Part shown: positions 14,670 through 22,317 of the stretch, in pieces | Layout of the letters: every line of letters begins with the position of its first letter | Position numbering within the stretch: the stretch's first letter is position 1 | DNA from: an uncultured Bacillaceae bacterium | GTDB lineage: Bacteria > Bacillota > Bacilli > Bacillales > Alkalibacillaceae | DNA: 22,459 nt | Reading direction: 5' to 3' | Assembly (NCBI GenBank): GCA_937983065.1 | Contig: CALKAL010000192.1 | Location: 1 to 22,459, forward strand | The notes under the pieces: model-generated | Seen by the model: only the letters and a program-made list of their open reading frames with translations | The model's database searches: none | What the model was told of the DNA's origin: nothing | Program-made: the position numbers and the translations under genes

Positions 14670-14897
14670 CTATTTAGACTCCTTTCTTTTCTCATAAGTA
14701 AAGACATCGTGGATATCCACATCGAATAATAACGCTAATTCGAATGCTAATTTTAGTGACGGATTGTATCGGTTTTTTTCAATCGACACAATCGTCTGCC
14801 GGCTCACACCGATACGTTCTGCGACTTCCTTTTGGGAATAACCTTTTTCCGCCCTTAATACTGCTAATCTGTTAGTTAAAACTCCTTCATTGTTCAA
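14670..14897 (-). CDS. XRE-family helix-turn-helix regulator
   Basis: The 75-residue protein is a bare HTH_3 domain: LAVLRAEKGYSQKEVAERIGVSRQTIVSIEKNRYNPSLKLAFELALLFDVDIHDVFTYE. Helices 2-3 (SQKEVAERIGVSRQTIVSIE) form the DNA-binding unit. The C-terminal F.YE ending is usual for the small YgzD/YozG-like subfamily. The start is TTG at 14895-14897, preceded 6 nt earlier by AAGGTGGTGAT, an almost full match to the anti-Shine-Dalgarno; no in-frame ATG is nearby. The gene is first of a two-gene unit with the membrane protein. The duplicated site at 14925-14966 over its promoter suggests that it regulates itself. Confidence 0.9.
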   Translation of the reverse strand: MNNEGVLTNRLAVLRAEKGYSQKEVAERIGVSRQTIVSIEKNRYNPSLKLAFELALLFDVDIHDVFTYEKRKESK

Positions 14898-14920
14898 TTA
14901 AAAATCACCACCTTCATTTA

Positions 14921-14966
14921 TATAGTAAACTATTTTTGACTTAATGTAAACTATTTTTTACTTTAT
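14921..14966 (-). promoter_or_regulatory. Direct-repeat operator over the XRE gene promoter
   Basis: Two 21-bp direct repeats starting GTAAACTATTTTT lie end to end at 14925-14945 and 14946-14966, so they are spaced by two helical turns. The copy nearer the gene includes the palindrome TAGTAAACTA (14924-14933). On the minus strand a candidate promoter reads TTTACA, a 17-bp spacer and TACTAT within this stretch. Arrangement and location suit binding by the adjacent XRE regulator. Confidence 0.55.
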
Positions 14967-15043
14967 GTATGAAAAATGTGACTTTTGTATGATGGAAAGC
15001 GATTAAACAAATACTAAAAGGAAACGTTAAAGAGGTGATTTTT

Positions 15044-15409
15044 TTGAAAAAGACAGTGATGTATTTCATCCTTATAGTCACTTTAATTGTTTTTTCAACG
15101 GCTACTATAAATGGAGAAGAGAGGATTGCAAGTGAGGAAGAGGGGTTAATTTTAGCCCTATTGGAGCCTCATATGATGGAAGCGATGCATCATTATTACG
15201 GAAGGATGAGGCAGTTTGATTTAGCTGATGTAACAATTTTAGAAATTGAAAAAAGAGATTGTTCCTTTTGTTATGATGTCACAGTAGAGCTAGCTGTTAA
15301 TCATTCGAATGAGAACAAAGGGGGAGTTGATCAAATGACCTTTGCGATTAATAAAGGAAAAGTAGTCCCGACTCATTATGAACATAAAAAAGGAATTTCG
15401 CCAAGCTAG
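15044..15409 (+). CDS. Secreted DUF3888-like protein
   Basis: The 121-residue protein starts with a signal peptide (KKTVMYFILIVTLIVFSTATING, cleavage near residue 23). About 95 residues follow with LILALLEPHMMEAMHHYYG, a C-S-F-C pair (KRDCSFCYDVTVEL), and a repeated-strand end (FAINKGKVVPTHYEHKK). This is the pattern of DUF3888 in Bacilli, whose function is unknown. The start is TTG at 15044, 6 nt after GAGGTG (15032-15037); a GTG at 15035 lies inside the Shine-Dalgarno and is rejected. The 3' end forms part of the terminator hairpin of the convergent mscS gene. It is divergent from the XRE regulator. Confidence 0.75.
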   Translation: MKKTVMYFILIVTLIVFSTATINGEERIASEEEGLILALLEPHMMEAMHHYYGRMRQFDLADVTILEIEKRDCSFCYDVTVELAVNHSNENKGGVDQMTFAINKGKVVPTHYEHKKGISPS

Positions 15410-15424
15410 TCTTGCGAAATTCCT
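15385..15424 (-). terminator. Terminator of the MscS gene, overlapping the DUF3888 stop
   Basis: AGGAATTTCGC-CAAG (15391-15405) and CTTGCGAAATTCCT (15411-15424) pair with one bulged base. The A-run at 15385-15390 is a T-run on the minus strand. The plus strand lacks a T-run. Confidence 0.75.
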
Positions 15425-15437
15425 CTTACGTTAAAAC

Positions 15438-16535
15438 TTATTCTTCATCTTCCTTATTCGTAATCGTTAATGTTTTTTCATCAATTTGAACAGTTCTCGT
15501 TGGAAGTGCAATTCTGACGCCTTCCTCTTCTAATATGTTCATAATTTTAAAGTTCATTTCCTGTTTGACGTCTAAGTATTCTCCCCACACCGTTGTTTTC
15601 GTAAAGAAATATAGCATAATATCTAAACTATTTTCACCGTATTCATCAAAGGTGACAAAAATCGTCTCTTGGTGAATGTCTTCATGGTTTCGAAGGAGAT
15701 GATGGATTCGATCAACAACCCGTTGTAATTTTTCACGTGGTGTGTCATACTCAACACCTAAATTAAAGTTAATCCGTCTTTTACCCATCTCGCTCCAATT
15801 CGTAATCGGCTGATCAGCTAAAGTCGAATTGGGGACGACGACTAGTGCATGGGCGAATGTTCTTACTTTTGTACTGCGAAAGGAAATGTCTTCAACGGTT
15901 CCTTCCACGCTAGGTGTTGCAATCCAATCACCAAGGTCAAACGGCTTCTCAGTAATAATTACAACGCCACCGAATAAATTTTTCAGTGCATCCTGGGCAG
16001 CGAGGGCAAAGGCTAAGCCCCCTAAACCTAATCCAGCGATAAATCCGCTAATGTTGTATCCAAATTCTTCAACAATAATGATGACACTAATCGCAAATAC
16101 GACAACTTGGACACCTCGAGAAATAAATGGAATTAATATATCATCAATTTTAAATTTTGTCTTTTCACTTAAATGTTCAAATAATTGTTTTGAATTAGCT
16201 GCTAAATTATTAAATCCCCATGCGATAAGAACGATTAGCGAAATCCGAATAAATTGGACGAACAACTCATTACTTTGACTAATATAAGGAAAAAAGTCAA
16301 CCGCAATGTAAACTCCAATGACGACAAAAAGCCATCGAAGCGGTCTTTCGAAAGCATAAAAAAATTGTTGCAGCAATTCTGATGGTGATTTTTGCACGAT
16401 ACGTAATATAAATTTTAAAATGTATGTCGCAAATATTTTTCTAAACCATAAGAACAGTAATAAAATAATAAGTGCGATACCGATATCTGTCCACGGATAA
16501 TAATCGTCAATAAATTTCTCGATTGTTTCTAGCAT
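15438..16535 (-). CDS. MscS-family mechanosensitive channel (YhdY-like)
   Basis: The 365-residue protein has four hydrophobic segments in the first half. The pore helix and beta-domain signature follow: GLGLGGLAFALAAQDALKNLFGG, then VIITEKPFDLGDWI and GTVEDISFRSTKVRTFAHALVVVPNS. This Gly/Ala-packed helix is the hallmark of MscS. The C-terminal cytoplasmic domain (ITNWSEMGKRRINFNLGVEYDTP onward) is complete. Such channels open on membrane tension during osmotic downshock to release solutes. Its size is near B. subtilis YhdY (about 370 residues) and larger than YkuT. AAAGGAGA lies 8 nt before the ATG on the minus strand. An extended -10 box (TGTTATGAT, minus strand) lies about 65 nt upstream. 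Confidence 0.92.
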   Translation of the reverse strand: MLETIEKFIDDYYPWTDIGIALIILLLFLWFRKIFATYILKFILRIVQKSPSELLQQFFYAFERPLRWLFVVIGVYIAVDFFPYISQSNELFVQFIRISLIVLIAWGFNNLAANSKQLFEHLSEKTKFKIDDILIPFISRGVQVVVFAISVIIIVEEFGYNISGFIAGLGLGGLAFALAAQDALKNLFGGVVIITEKPFDLGDWIATPSVEGTVEDISFRSTKVRTFAHALVVVPNSTLADQPITNWSEMGKRRINFNLGVEYDTPREKLQRVVDRIHHLLRNHEDIHQETIFVTFDEYGENSLDIMLYFFTKTTVWGEYLDVKQEMNFKIMNILEEEGVRIALPTRTVQIDEKTLTITNKEDEE

Positions 16536-16632
16536 ATGTAATCTCCTTTACAATCAATAGACATTTTTTAAAAGAATTCTAGTTTGATTTCTTTTATCAT
16601 AACAAATTTTTTCATTCATGTAGAATAAAAAA

Positions 16633-16668
16633 ATAAAAAAAGGTCAAAAGCAACGTTGCTCCTGACCT
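16633..16668 (-). terminator. Terminator of the ABC exporter gene
   Basis: AGGTCA (16641-16646) pairs with TGACCT (16663-16668), with an inner self-complementary GCAACGTTGC. The A-run at 16635-16640 reads as a T-run on the minus strand. Confidence 0.75.
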
Positions 16669-16674
16669 CTAGTA

Positions 16675-18393
16675 TTACTGTCGATTAAATTGAATGTCAT
16701 GTAAATTTTTAAAGATTCCATTCGCTTGTAGTAGTTCATCGTATGTTCCTTCTTCAGCAATGCCATCTTCTGTAACGACTACGACCCGGTCTGCATCGCG
16801 AATCGTCGCTAAACGGTGGGCAATGACTAATGTCGTCCGGTTAACCGATAATTCATTTAGAGAAGATTGAATGATTTTCTCCGTCTCTGTATCGAGCGCA
16901 GAAGTAGCCTCATCTAAAATTAATATCGGTGGGTTTTTCAAGAACATTCTCGCAATCGCCATCCGCTGTTTTTGACCTCCAGATAGCTTTAACCCTCTTT
17001 CGCCGATTTGTGTATCATAGCCTTGTGGTAATTGTTCAATGACTTCATGTAAATGCGCCCGCTTAGCAGCTTCAACGATTTCTTCATCGGTGGCTGTTAA
17101 ATTACCGTAGGCGATATTTTCTCTTACCGTACCAGTAAATAGAAACACATCTTGCTGAACGATTCCAATTTGTGAACGGAGCGATTTTTTTGTCATATCG
17201 CGAATGTCCATTCCATCAATCGTAATTGCACCTTGATCAATATCATAAAAACGTGGAATTAAAGAACAAATAGTTGACTTACCAGCTCCAGACGGTCCAA
17301 CGAAGGCAACAGTTTCCCCTGCATTAATTTTTAGATCAATCCCTTTTAATACTGGTTTATAACGATCATAGGAAAAATGGACGTTTTCAAATTGAATATT
17401 ACCATTTAAATGATCTACCTTTTTAGCATTAGGGCGATCTTTAATTTCTGGCTCTTCAGCAAGTAAGTTTTGAAATCTCTTAAATCCTGCCATCCCTTTC
17501 GGATAAAGCTCTAATAAAGCACTCACTTTGTCAATTGGTCTAATTAAAACATTCGTGTATAAAACGAAGCTAATTAATTCACCGTGCGTTAATTCACCGT
17601 TTAAACTGAGCCAAGCCCCGAACACTAAAACCGCTAACGTGAAAAAGCGCGTCATCATATAAATGCTCGAATGCGTCCAAGCCATCACTTTGTATGCGAC
17701 GAGCTTTGCTTTTCGGAATAAATTATTATCTTTCATGAAACGCTTCACTTCAAAGTCTTCGTTCGTAAACGATTGTACGACGCGAGCGCCTGATACGGCA
17801 TCTTCTACACGCGCATTAACATCAGCAATTTTTACGTACATATTTTTCCACGCTTTATTCATTGCAATATTACAGAAAGTGATTAATGCAATGAGAAGCG
17901 GCACCATAATGAGCGCAACTAATGCTAATTGAGGATTAACGTTAAACATAATGATGAATGCCCCGAAAAAGGTCATCACTGAAATAAAAGCATCCTCTGG
18001 GCCGTGGTGTGCCAATTCCCCAATATCGAATAGATCATTCGTAATTCGACTCATAATATGCCCTGTTTTCGTATTATCAAAAAACTTAAAGGATTGTCTT
18101 TGTACGTGAACAAATAAATCTTCACGCATATCTGTTTCAATATTAATCCCGAGTTTATGCCCGAGATAACTAACAATATATTGTAAAAATGTACTTAATA
18201 AATAAACGGCTAATAATAGTATTCCGACAGTGACAATTAAACTCCAATTTCCATCAAGAATGAGATGGTCAACGTAGGCCTGAACAGCTATCGGAAAAGC
18301 TAGCTCTAAAATAGCTACAAAAATAGCACTCGAAAAGTCGATAATAAAAAGTCGTTTATGCGGCTTATAATATGCGAAAAATTTTTTCAACAT
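16675..18393 (-). CDS. ABC exporter, fused membrane and ATPase domains (half-transporter)
   Basis: The 572-residue protein is a Sav1866/MsbA-type half transporter. Residues 1-310 form the six-helix exporter domain. Residues 330-572 form the ATPase with Walker A GPSGAGKS (366-373), Q-loop (QQDVF, 413-417), signature LSGGQ (470-474), Walker B ILILDE (490-495) and H-loop H526. All catalytic residues are intact, so it can work as a homodimer. Substrates of this group are drugs, lipids or peptides and cannot be read from sequence. Length resembles B. subtilis YfiB-type proteins, but no partner half transporter is next to it. AGGGTGAT precedes the ATG, with an extended -10 promoter 37 nt upstream. 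It is transcribed alone or with the mscS gene downstream, though a terminator lies between them. Confidence 0.92.
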   Translation of the reverse strand: MLKKFFAYYKPHKRLFIIDFSSAIFVAILELAFPIAVQAYVDHLILDGNWSLIVTVGILLLAVYLLSTFLQYIVSYLGHKLGINIETDMREDLFVHVQRQSFKFFDNTKTGHIMSRITNDLFDIGELAHHGPEDAFISVMTFFGAFIIMFNVNPQLALVALIMVPLLIALITFCNIAMNKAWKNMYVKIADVNARVEDAVSGARVVQSFTNEDFEVKRFMKDNNLFRKAKLVAYKVMAWTHSSIYMMTRFFTLAVLVFGAWLSLNGELTHGELISFVLYTNVLIRPIDKVSALLELYPKGMAGFKRFQNLLAEEPEIKDRPNAKKVDHLNGNIQFENVHFSYDRYKPVLKGIDLKINAGETVAFVGPSGAGKSTICSLIPRFYDIDQGAITIDGMDIRDMTKKSLRSQIGIVQQDVFLFTGTVRENIAYGNLTATDEEIVEAAKRAHLHEVIEQLPQGYDTQIGERGLKLSGGQKQRMAIARMFLKNPPILILDEATSALDTETEKIIQSSLNELSVNRTTLVIAHRLATIRDADRVVVVTEDGIAEEGTYDELLQANGIFKNLHDIQFNRQ

Positions 18394-18429
18394 CTGATTT
18401 AATCACCCTGTCTATATTACATGAACGAT

Positions 18430-18438
18430 ATTATATCA
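18430..18438 (-). promoter_or_regulatory. Extended -10 promoter of the ABC exporter
   Basis: The minus strand reads TGATATAAT, a perfect TATAAT with the TGn extension, 37 nt from the start codon. No good -35 box is seen. Confidence 0.5.
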
Positions 18439-18549
18439 AAAATTGTCATAATAAACTATTAAAATATTTTTCCAAAAGGTATTGAGACGCCAAAATCGCA
18501 ACTTAACAGTAGATTAATTGAAACTTTTTTAAAAAAGATTAAAAAACAT

Positions 18550-18575
18550 GTTTTCATTTTTTGCAATATGGGTAA
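18550..18575 (+). promoter_or_regulatory. Candidate sigma-B-type promoter of the carbonic-anhydrase-like gene
   Basis: GTTTTC (18550-18555), a 14-bp spacer and GGGTAA (18570-18575) resemble the general-stress consensus GTTTAA-N14-GGGTAT. It lies 37 nt before the ATG at 18613. Confidence 0.4.
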
Positions 18576-18612
18576 TAGTAGTGGGGTAGGCTAAAATTAT
18601 TGGGGGTGAATC

Positions 18613-19017
18613 ATGCCAAAGTATGTAACAGCAATAAATTGTATGGATGGAAGAGTTCAATTACCCGTTATCAATTGGATGAAGGAACAGTTCTCCGCTG
18701 AATATGTCGATATGATTACAGAGCCTGGACCGAATAAAATTCTGTTGTATGGTTCCAGTGAGGAGATAAACAGAATTAAAGAGAAAATAAAAATTTCTCA
18801 TGAACGTCACGAATCGAAAGTGGTTGCCGTCGTCGGACATTACGATTGTGCAGGGCATCCTATTTCTCGAGAACGAAAAATTGAAAAAATCATTCATTCG
18901 GTTGATCTAATTGATAGTTGGGAATTCGATATGCAAGTGCTCGGTTTATATGTTAATGATAAATGGCAAGTAGAAGTTGTGAAAGTGAAACATTTAGAGA
19001 AAAAAATGTCTACATAA
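18613..19017 (+). CDS. Short beta-carbonic-anhydrase-like protein
   Basis: The 134-residue protein keeps the zinc-site layout of beta-carbonic anhydrases. C10-x-D12-x-R14 lies in NCMDGRVQ, and H76-x-x-C79 in VVGHYDCAGHP. The Asp-Arg pair that gates the metal is present. It is much shorter than the usual 180-220 residues: the helices between the two motifs are compressed (62 residues between D12 and H76) and the C-terminal part is minimal, ending KVKHLEKKMST. Either it is a small anhydrase-like branch or it uses the fold for another role; activity is uncertain. GGGGGTGA precedes the ATG. A sigma-B-like promoter lies upstream, suggesting stress control. It is a single gene closed by a strong terminator. 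Confidence 0.75.
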   Translation: MPKYVTAINCMDGRVQLPVINWMKEQFSAEYVDMITEPGPNKILLYGSSEEINRIKEKIKISHERHESKVVAVVGHYDCAGHPISRERKIEKIIHSVDLIDSWEFDMQVLGLYVNDKWQVEVVKVKHLEKKMST

Positions 19018-19030
19018 AATAAATATAAAA

Positions 19031-19070
19031 AGGGCCGCCCAAAAAGAGAGAGGCGGCCCTAGTCTATTTT
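19031..19070 (+). terminator. Terminator of the carbonic-anhydrase-like gene
   Basis: AGGGCCGCC (19031-19039) and GGCGGCCCT (19052-19060) form a 9-bp GC-rich stem, followed by AGTCTATTTT. Confidence 0.8.
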
Positions 19071-19154
19071 AGGATTGGAAAAAATGTTTAATAATTTGTT
19101 CGTGATTTCGTTTTAGACGGGCAATCTTTCAGTTATAAGTAAAATGCCGCTTTT

Positions 19155-19718
19155 TTAGTTCTTTGTTAAGCTTTCCCACTCTTCACGCAACATACCCATT
19201 TTAATCGAATCGTAATAAGTTCCGTTATAAAGTCGGCATTTACGAATTCTAGCTTCTTCAACCATGCCGAGTTTTTCCCCAACTTTCATCATCCGAATAT
19301 TTCCTGACCAAGTTGTGAAACCGAGCCGGGGTATAAAGGCATATGTTTCAAAGAGATAATCGACCCATAATTTACAAGCCTCAGAGCCGTATCCACCACT
19401 CCAAAATTCGGGTTTATAAATGATAACGCCAAATTCCATCCAGTTAGATGGACGGTGCTCCCAATAATAAGTGACCGTACCGATAATCTCTTCATTAACG
19501 ATGATCAATTTCATATCTTCTAAACCTTCATCAATTTGACGACTCATTTCTGTCACATACTTATTTAAATCCACTTTTTCTAAAGGGAAGTATGGCGCAT
19601 CCCATTTTTTAAATTCCGGATCTTCTTCCCCGTAAATCAATGTCCATAATGTTTCTAAATCTTCTTTTTCAACCGACCTAAGCGTCACTTTTTCCCCAAT
19701 AATAATTTCTTGATTCAT
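19155..19718 (-). CDS. GNAT-family N-acetyltransferase
   Basis: The 187-residue protein has the GNAT fold of the RimJ/RimL-like (Acetyltransf_3) group. The first strand is VTLRSVEKEDLETLWTLIY, and IIGTVTYYWEHRPSNWMEFGVIIYKPEFWSGGYGSEACKLWVDYLFE holds the acetyl-CoA pyrophosphate loop (WSGGYGSEA). The closing part is FTTWSGNIRMMKVGEKLGMVEEARIRKCRLYNGTYYDSIKMGM. The acceptor may be a protein N-terminus or a small molecule and cannot be told. An in-frame ATG at 19730 lies inside GGAGATGAT; that sequence is better used as the Shine-Dalgarno for the ATG at 19718, so 19718 is preferred. Gene symbols are not justified. Confidence 0.88.
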   Translation of the reverse strand: MNQEIIIGEKVTLRSVEKEDLETLWTLIYGEEDPEFKKWDAPYFPLEKVDLNKYVTEMSRQIDEGLEDMKLIIVNEEIIGTVTYYWEHRPSNWMEFGVIIYKPEFWSGGYGSEACKLWVDYLFETYAFIPRLGFTTWSGNIRMMKVGEKLGMVEEARIRKCRLYNGTYYDSIKMGMLREEWESLTKN

Positions 19719-19864
19719 AACTGATATCATCTCCGTTAGTTTTTATCATGTTTTCATCTTGTTTTGCGTTTAAGTAAGTCATCAGTTATTCCCCCTTTAC
19801 ATATTAATCTCATTAATTATACGATAGAATATCTAGTAAAACCATCATGTCAGAATACCTTTAA

Positions 19865-20455
19865 CTAAGGGGTATATTGTTCAGAAATTAAAATAGCCTC
19901 GTCTTCTACGATGTAAAATTCAAATAACCTTTTATATTCTTCATTTTTCTCATTTAAATCATCAAGGGTTACGATATGTGACATGACTCCATCTAACACG
20001 TAGATAATAATGTCATCGTGTAAGTTTAGTTCCATGTATTCACCGGTCTCCAGTCGGTAGTTATTTGGATCATTTTCATCAGTTATCATCTCGACTTGTT
20101 GAATATACAAAATTACATCAGATTCTGTTTTGTTAATGTTTTCAATATAGCCGTTTAATATGTTTAAAGTAGGAATATGCTTTAGTAAATGTTCAGTCTG
20201 GCTCGTGCGAAACGAGAGCTCCTCTATTAGCATTTGATCATGAGCATTTTCCTTCTCATCATCAAAATCGCTTTGTAACTGAGTTAGTTGTTCTTCGATT
20301 AGACTAATAGAAGCCTCGATGTCATCAATCTTTTCCAACAATTCATTTGATAAACCTTTATTAGCACCATTAACTGTTTTATCTTGTTCGGTTTGTTCGG
20401 AACAACCATTTAGAATGATTGCTACGGTAAAACAAATTAACACTAATTTTTTCAT
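19865..20455 (-). CDS. Lipoprotein with coiled-coil segment, unknown function
   Basis: The 196-residue protein has a lipoprotein signal (MKKLVLICFTVAIILNGC, lipidated C18) and a Gln/Asn-rich linker. A predicted coiled coil follows (about residues 37-75, ELLEKIDDIEASISLIEEQLTQLQSDFDDEK). The C-terminal domain (YIENINKTESDVILYIQQVEMI and later NLHDDIIIYVLDG) seems mixed alpha/beta. The order helical stalk then small domain suggests an extracytoplasmic protein held off the membrane; I recognise no family. The ATG is preceded by AAGGGGATAAGA. It is separated from the GNAT gene by about 135 bp and has a weak hairpin over its stop (ATACC/GGTAT, 19855-19874). Confidence 0.78.
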   Translation of the reverse strand: MKKLVLICFTVAIILNGCSEQTEQDKTVNGANKGLSNELLEKIDDIEASISLIEEQLTQLQSDFDDEKENAHDQMLIEELSFRTSQTEHLLKHIPTLNILNGYIENINKTESDVILYIQQVEMITDENDPNNYRLETGEYMELNLHDDIIIYVLDGVMSHIVTLDDLNEKNEEYKRLFEFYIVEDEAILISEQYTP

Positions 20456-20680
20456 ATTCTTATCCCCTTCAAAATATTAAGATGCATGGACTCCTCTATA
20501 AATGCATCTAGGACCATTATACAAAAAATCAGTATTTTCATAATTCTTTTATTTTAAATAGATGTTTAAAATAAAAAAGCGTAACACTTTAATGTGAGAT
20601 GTAATTTGCGGTTAGAATTAAAATGGAATGCACTTTGTTTAAAAGTAGGGAATAAATGAGCACTAGCCTCTAAAATAGTA

Positions 20681-20714
20681 AAATAAAAAAGCCCCTAAGC
20701 AATGTTAGGAGCTT
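20681..20714 (-). terminator. Terminator of the spoVAF-like gene
   Basis: AAGCCCCTAA (20689-20698) and TTAGGAGCTT (20705-20714) pair with one mismatch. The A-run at 20685-20690 is a T-run on the minus strand. The stem includes the stop codon region. Confidence 0.7.
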
Positions 20715-22177
20715 TGGTTTTCGTGTTCCAACGTATTTAAAACGCTTGGGCGCCGATTTTGTAATGGGATTGGGGAACGGACGAGCACCTCGTAAAACGC
20801 CATTGCATTAAATGGAATGAACGGCCATAAGTAAGGGGTGTTTAACGTTTTAGTTGAAATTAATAAAAGTAGCCATAACGTAAATGCTATGACAAATCCA
20901 CTAACACCAAATAATGCAGCAGCAGTTAAAAAGACGAGTCGAACTAATCGATTCGATAACCCTAATTCATAGCTCGGTGTTGCGAAATGCCCAATCACTG
21001 CAACGGATAAATATAGAATAACTTCAGGTGAGAATAACCCGACATCAATCGCTATTTCCCCAATCATTAAAGCAGCAATTAACCCGAGAGCTGTCGCCAA
21101 AGCACTCGGAGTGTGGATCGCTGCCATCCTTAACATTTCAACGCCAATTTCCGCAATAATAAACTGCCAATATAAATGAACGGAGCCTTCTTCCTCTAAA
21201 CCGATAAACTCCATTCCGGGCCTTAACAATTCAGGATGAGTTGCTAACAAGTACCATAACGGAAGTATAAATAACGATGTAATTACGGAAAAAAACCGAA
21301 CCCACCGTAAAAAAACACCTGTAACAGGACTTTGCCGATATTCCTCCGCGTGTTGTAAATGATGCCAATATGTCGTAGGGCAAATCATAACACTCGGAGA
21401 ACCGTCAACCATAATTAAGATATGGCCTTCAAATAAATGATTCGCCGCTGTATCTCCTCTTTCTGTATAACGAACGAGCGGATATGGATTAAAAGATTGT
21501 GGAAAAATTAATTCTTCTAATGCTTTTTCCCCCATTGAAAGCCCATCAACATTAACGCTTTCAATTTTCTTTTTAATTCGTCTAATAAGTTCAGGATCTG
21601 CAACACTATCTAGATAAGAAATGATAATATCCTTTTTCGAACGCTCTCCAACTTGGAGATATTCCATCATGAGCGAACGATCTCTTACATGTCGTCTAAT
21701 CAGTGCAACGTTAAATACGATTGTTTCAACAAAACCATCCCTCGGCCCTCGAACGACTCTTTCTAAATCAGGCTCCTCAGGTGATCGCGATGGATATTCC
21801 CTCGTATCGACTAAAATCGCATCTTTACAGCCTTCGATAATAAATGCAGTTTGACCAGCTAATATTTGAGAAATAACTTCTTCCAAATCATTTGTTGTAG
21901 ATACTTCTTGATGGGGAATAATCGTCCGGGTTAATGCTTCTATCGGGTCTTTTTTAAAAGCTGATTTATCCAATAGGTTCAACGTTTTTAATATTTGAAC
22001 GATCGGCATCGTGCTAGCAAAACCGTCAATAAGAAACAAGCCTATTTTCAAACCACCATGTTCCATTTTATGATGGATCACATCGAAATTTTTTTCTGTT
22101 CGTAGTTCTTTCTGTAAATAGTCTATATTTTTATGAAATGATTTTGAAATGGGTATTTGAGTGCCTTCTTTTCCCAT
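20705..22177 (-). CDS. spoVAF: GerA-family spore protein, SpoVAF-like
   Basis: The 490-residue protein is of the GerA/SpoVAF family. The hydrophilic N-terminal half (residues 1-285) carries GPRDGFVETIVFNVALIRRHVRD (R/D motif of GerAA proteins), VDGLSMGEKALEELI, NPYPLVRYTERGDTAANHLFEGHILIMVDGSPS and HHLQHAEEYRQSP. About five membrane helices follow (290-460), including IGHFATPSYELGLSNRLVRL. The SMGEKALEE and HLQHAEEYRQ segments and the length point to SpoVAF rather than a germinant-receptor A subunit; the assignment is from memory. In B. subtilis spoVAF ends the spoVA operon. SpoVAF with its partner FigP has been reported as an ion channel that amplifies germination. Here the gene is alone, with AAGGATGTGG as ribosome binding site and its own sigma-G-like promoter. 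Confidence 0.8.
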   Translation of the reverse strand: MGKEGTQIPISKSFHKNIDYLQKELRTEKNFDVIHHKMEHGGLKIGLFLIDGFASTMPIVQILKTLNLLDKSAFKKDPIEALTRTIIPHQEVSTTNDLEEVISQILAGQTAFIIEGCKDAILVDTREYPSRSPEEPDLERVVRGPRDGFVETIVFNVALIRRHVRDRSLMMEYLQVGERSKKDIIISYLDSVADPELIRRIKKKIESVNVDGLSMGEKALEELIFPQSFNPYPLVRYTERGDTAANHLFEGHILIMVDGSPSVMICPTTYWHHLQHAEEYRQSPVTGVFLRWVRFFSVITSLFILPLWYLLATHPELLRPGMEFIGLEEEGSVHLYWQFIIAEIGVEMLRMAAIHTPSALATALGLIAALMIGEIAIDVGLFSPEVILYLSVAVIGHFATPSYELGLSNRLVRLVFLTAAALFGVSGFVIAFTLWLLLLISTKTLNTPYLWPFIPFNAMAFYEVLVRSPIPLQNRRPSVLNTLEHENQSS

Positions 22178-22187
22178 ATGACCACAT

Positions 22188-22227
22188 CCTTAAGTACATC
22201 GCTTTTTTCGTTAGTATGCACTTAAGG
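22188..22227 (-). promoter_or_regulatory. Inverted repeat in spoVAF-like gene leader
   Basis: CCTTAAGT (22188-22195) and ACTTAAGG (22220-22227) are perfect 8-bp arms. They bracket the -10 box, and the left arm overlaps the ribosome binding site. It may bind a regulator, or be chance since CTTAAG is self-complementary. Confidence 0.35.
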
Positions 22228-22240
22228 TTTTAACCTATGC
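22212..22240 (-). promoter_or_regulatory. Sigma-G-type forespore promoter of the spoVAF-like gene
   Basis: On the minus strand GCATA (22236-22240), a 17-bp spacer and CATACTA (22212-22218) fit the sigma-G consensus GHATR-N17/18-CATWMTA. The -10 ends 34 nt before the start codon at 22177, giving a leader of about 28 nt. Confidence 0.65.
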
Positions 22241-22317
22241 GATATTATCATCGTAAAAAAGGTTACTCAAAGATTATTGATTGAAATTTTCAGAGGTAAG
22301 TACCTTTTTGAATGGAT

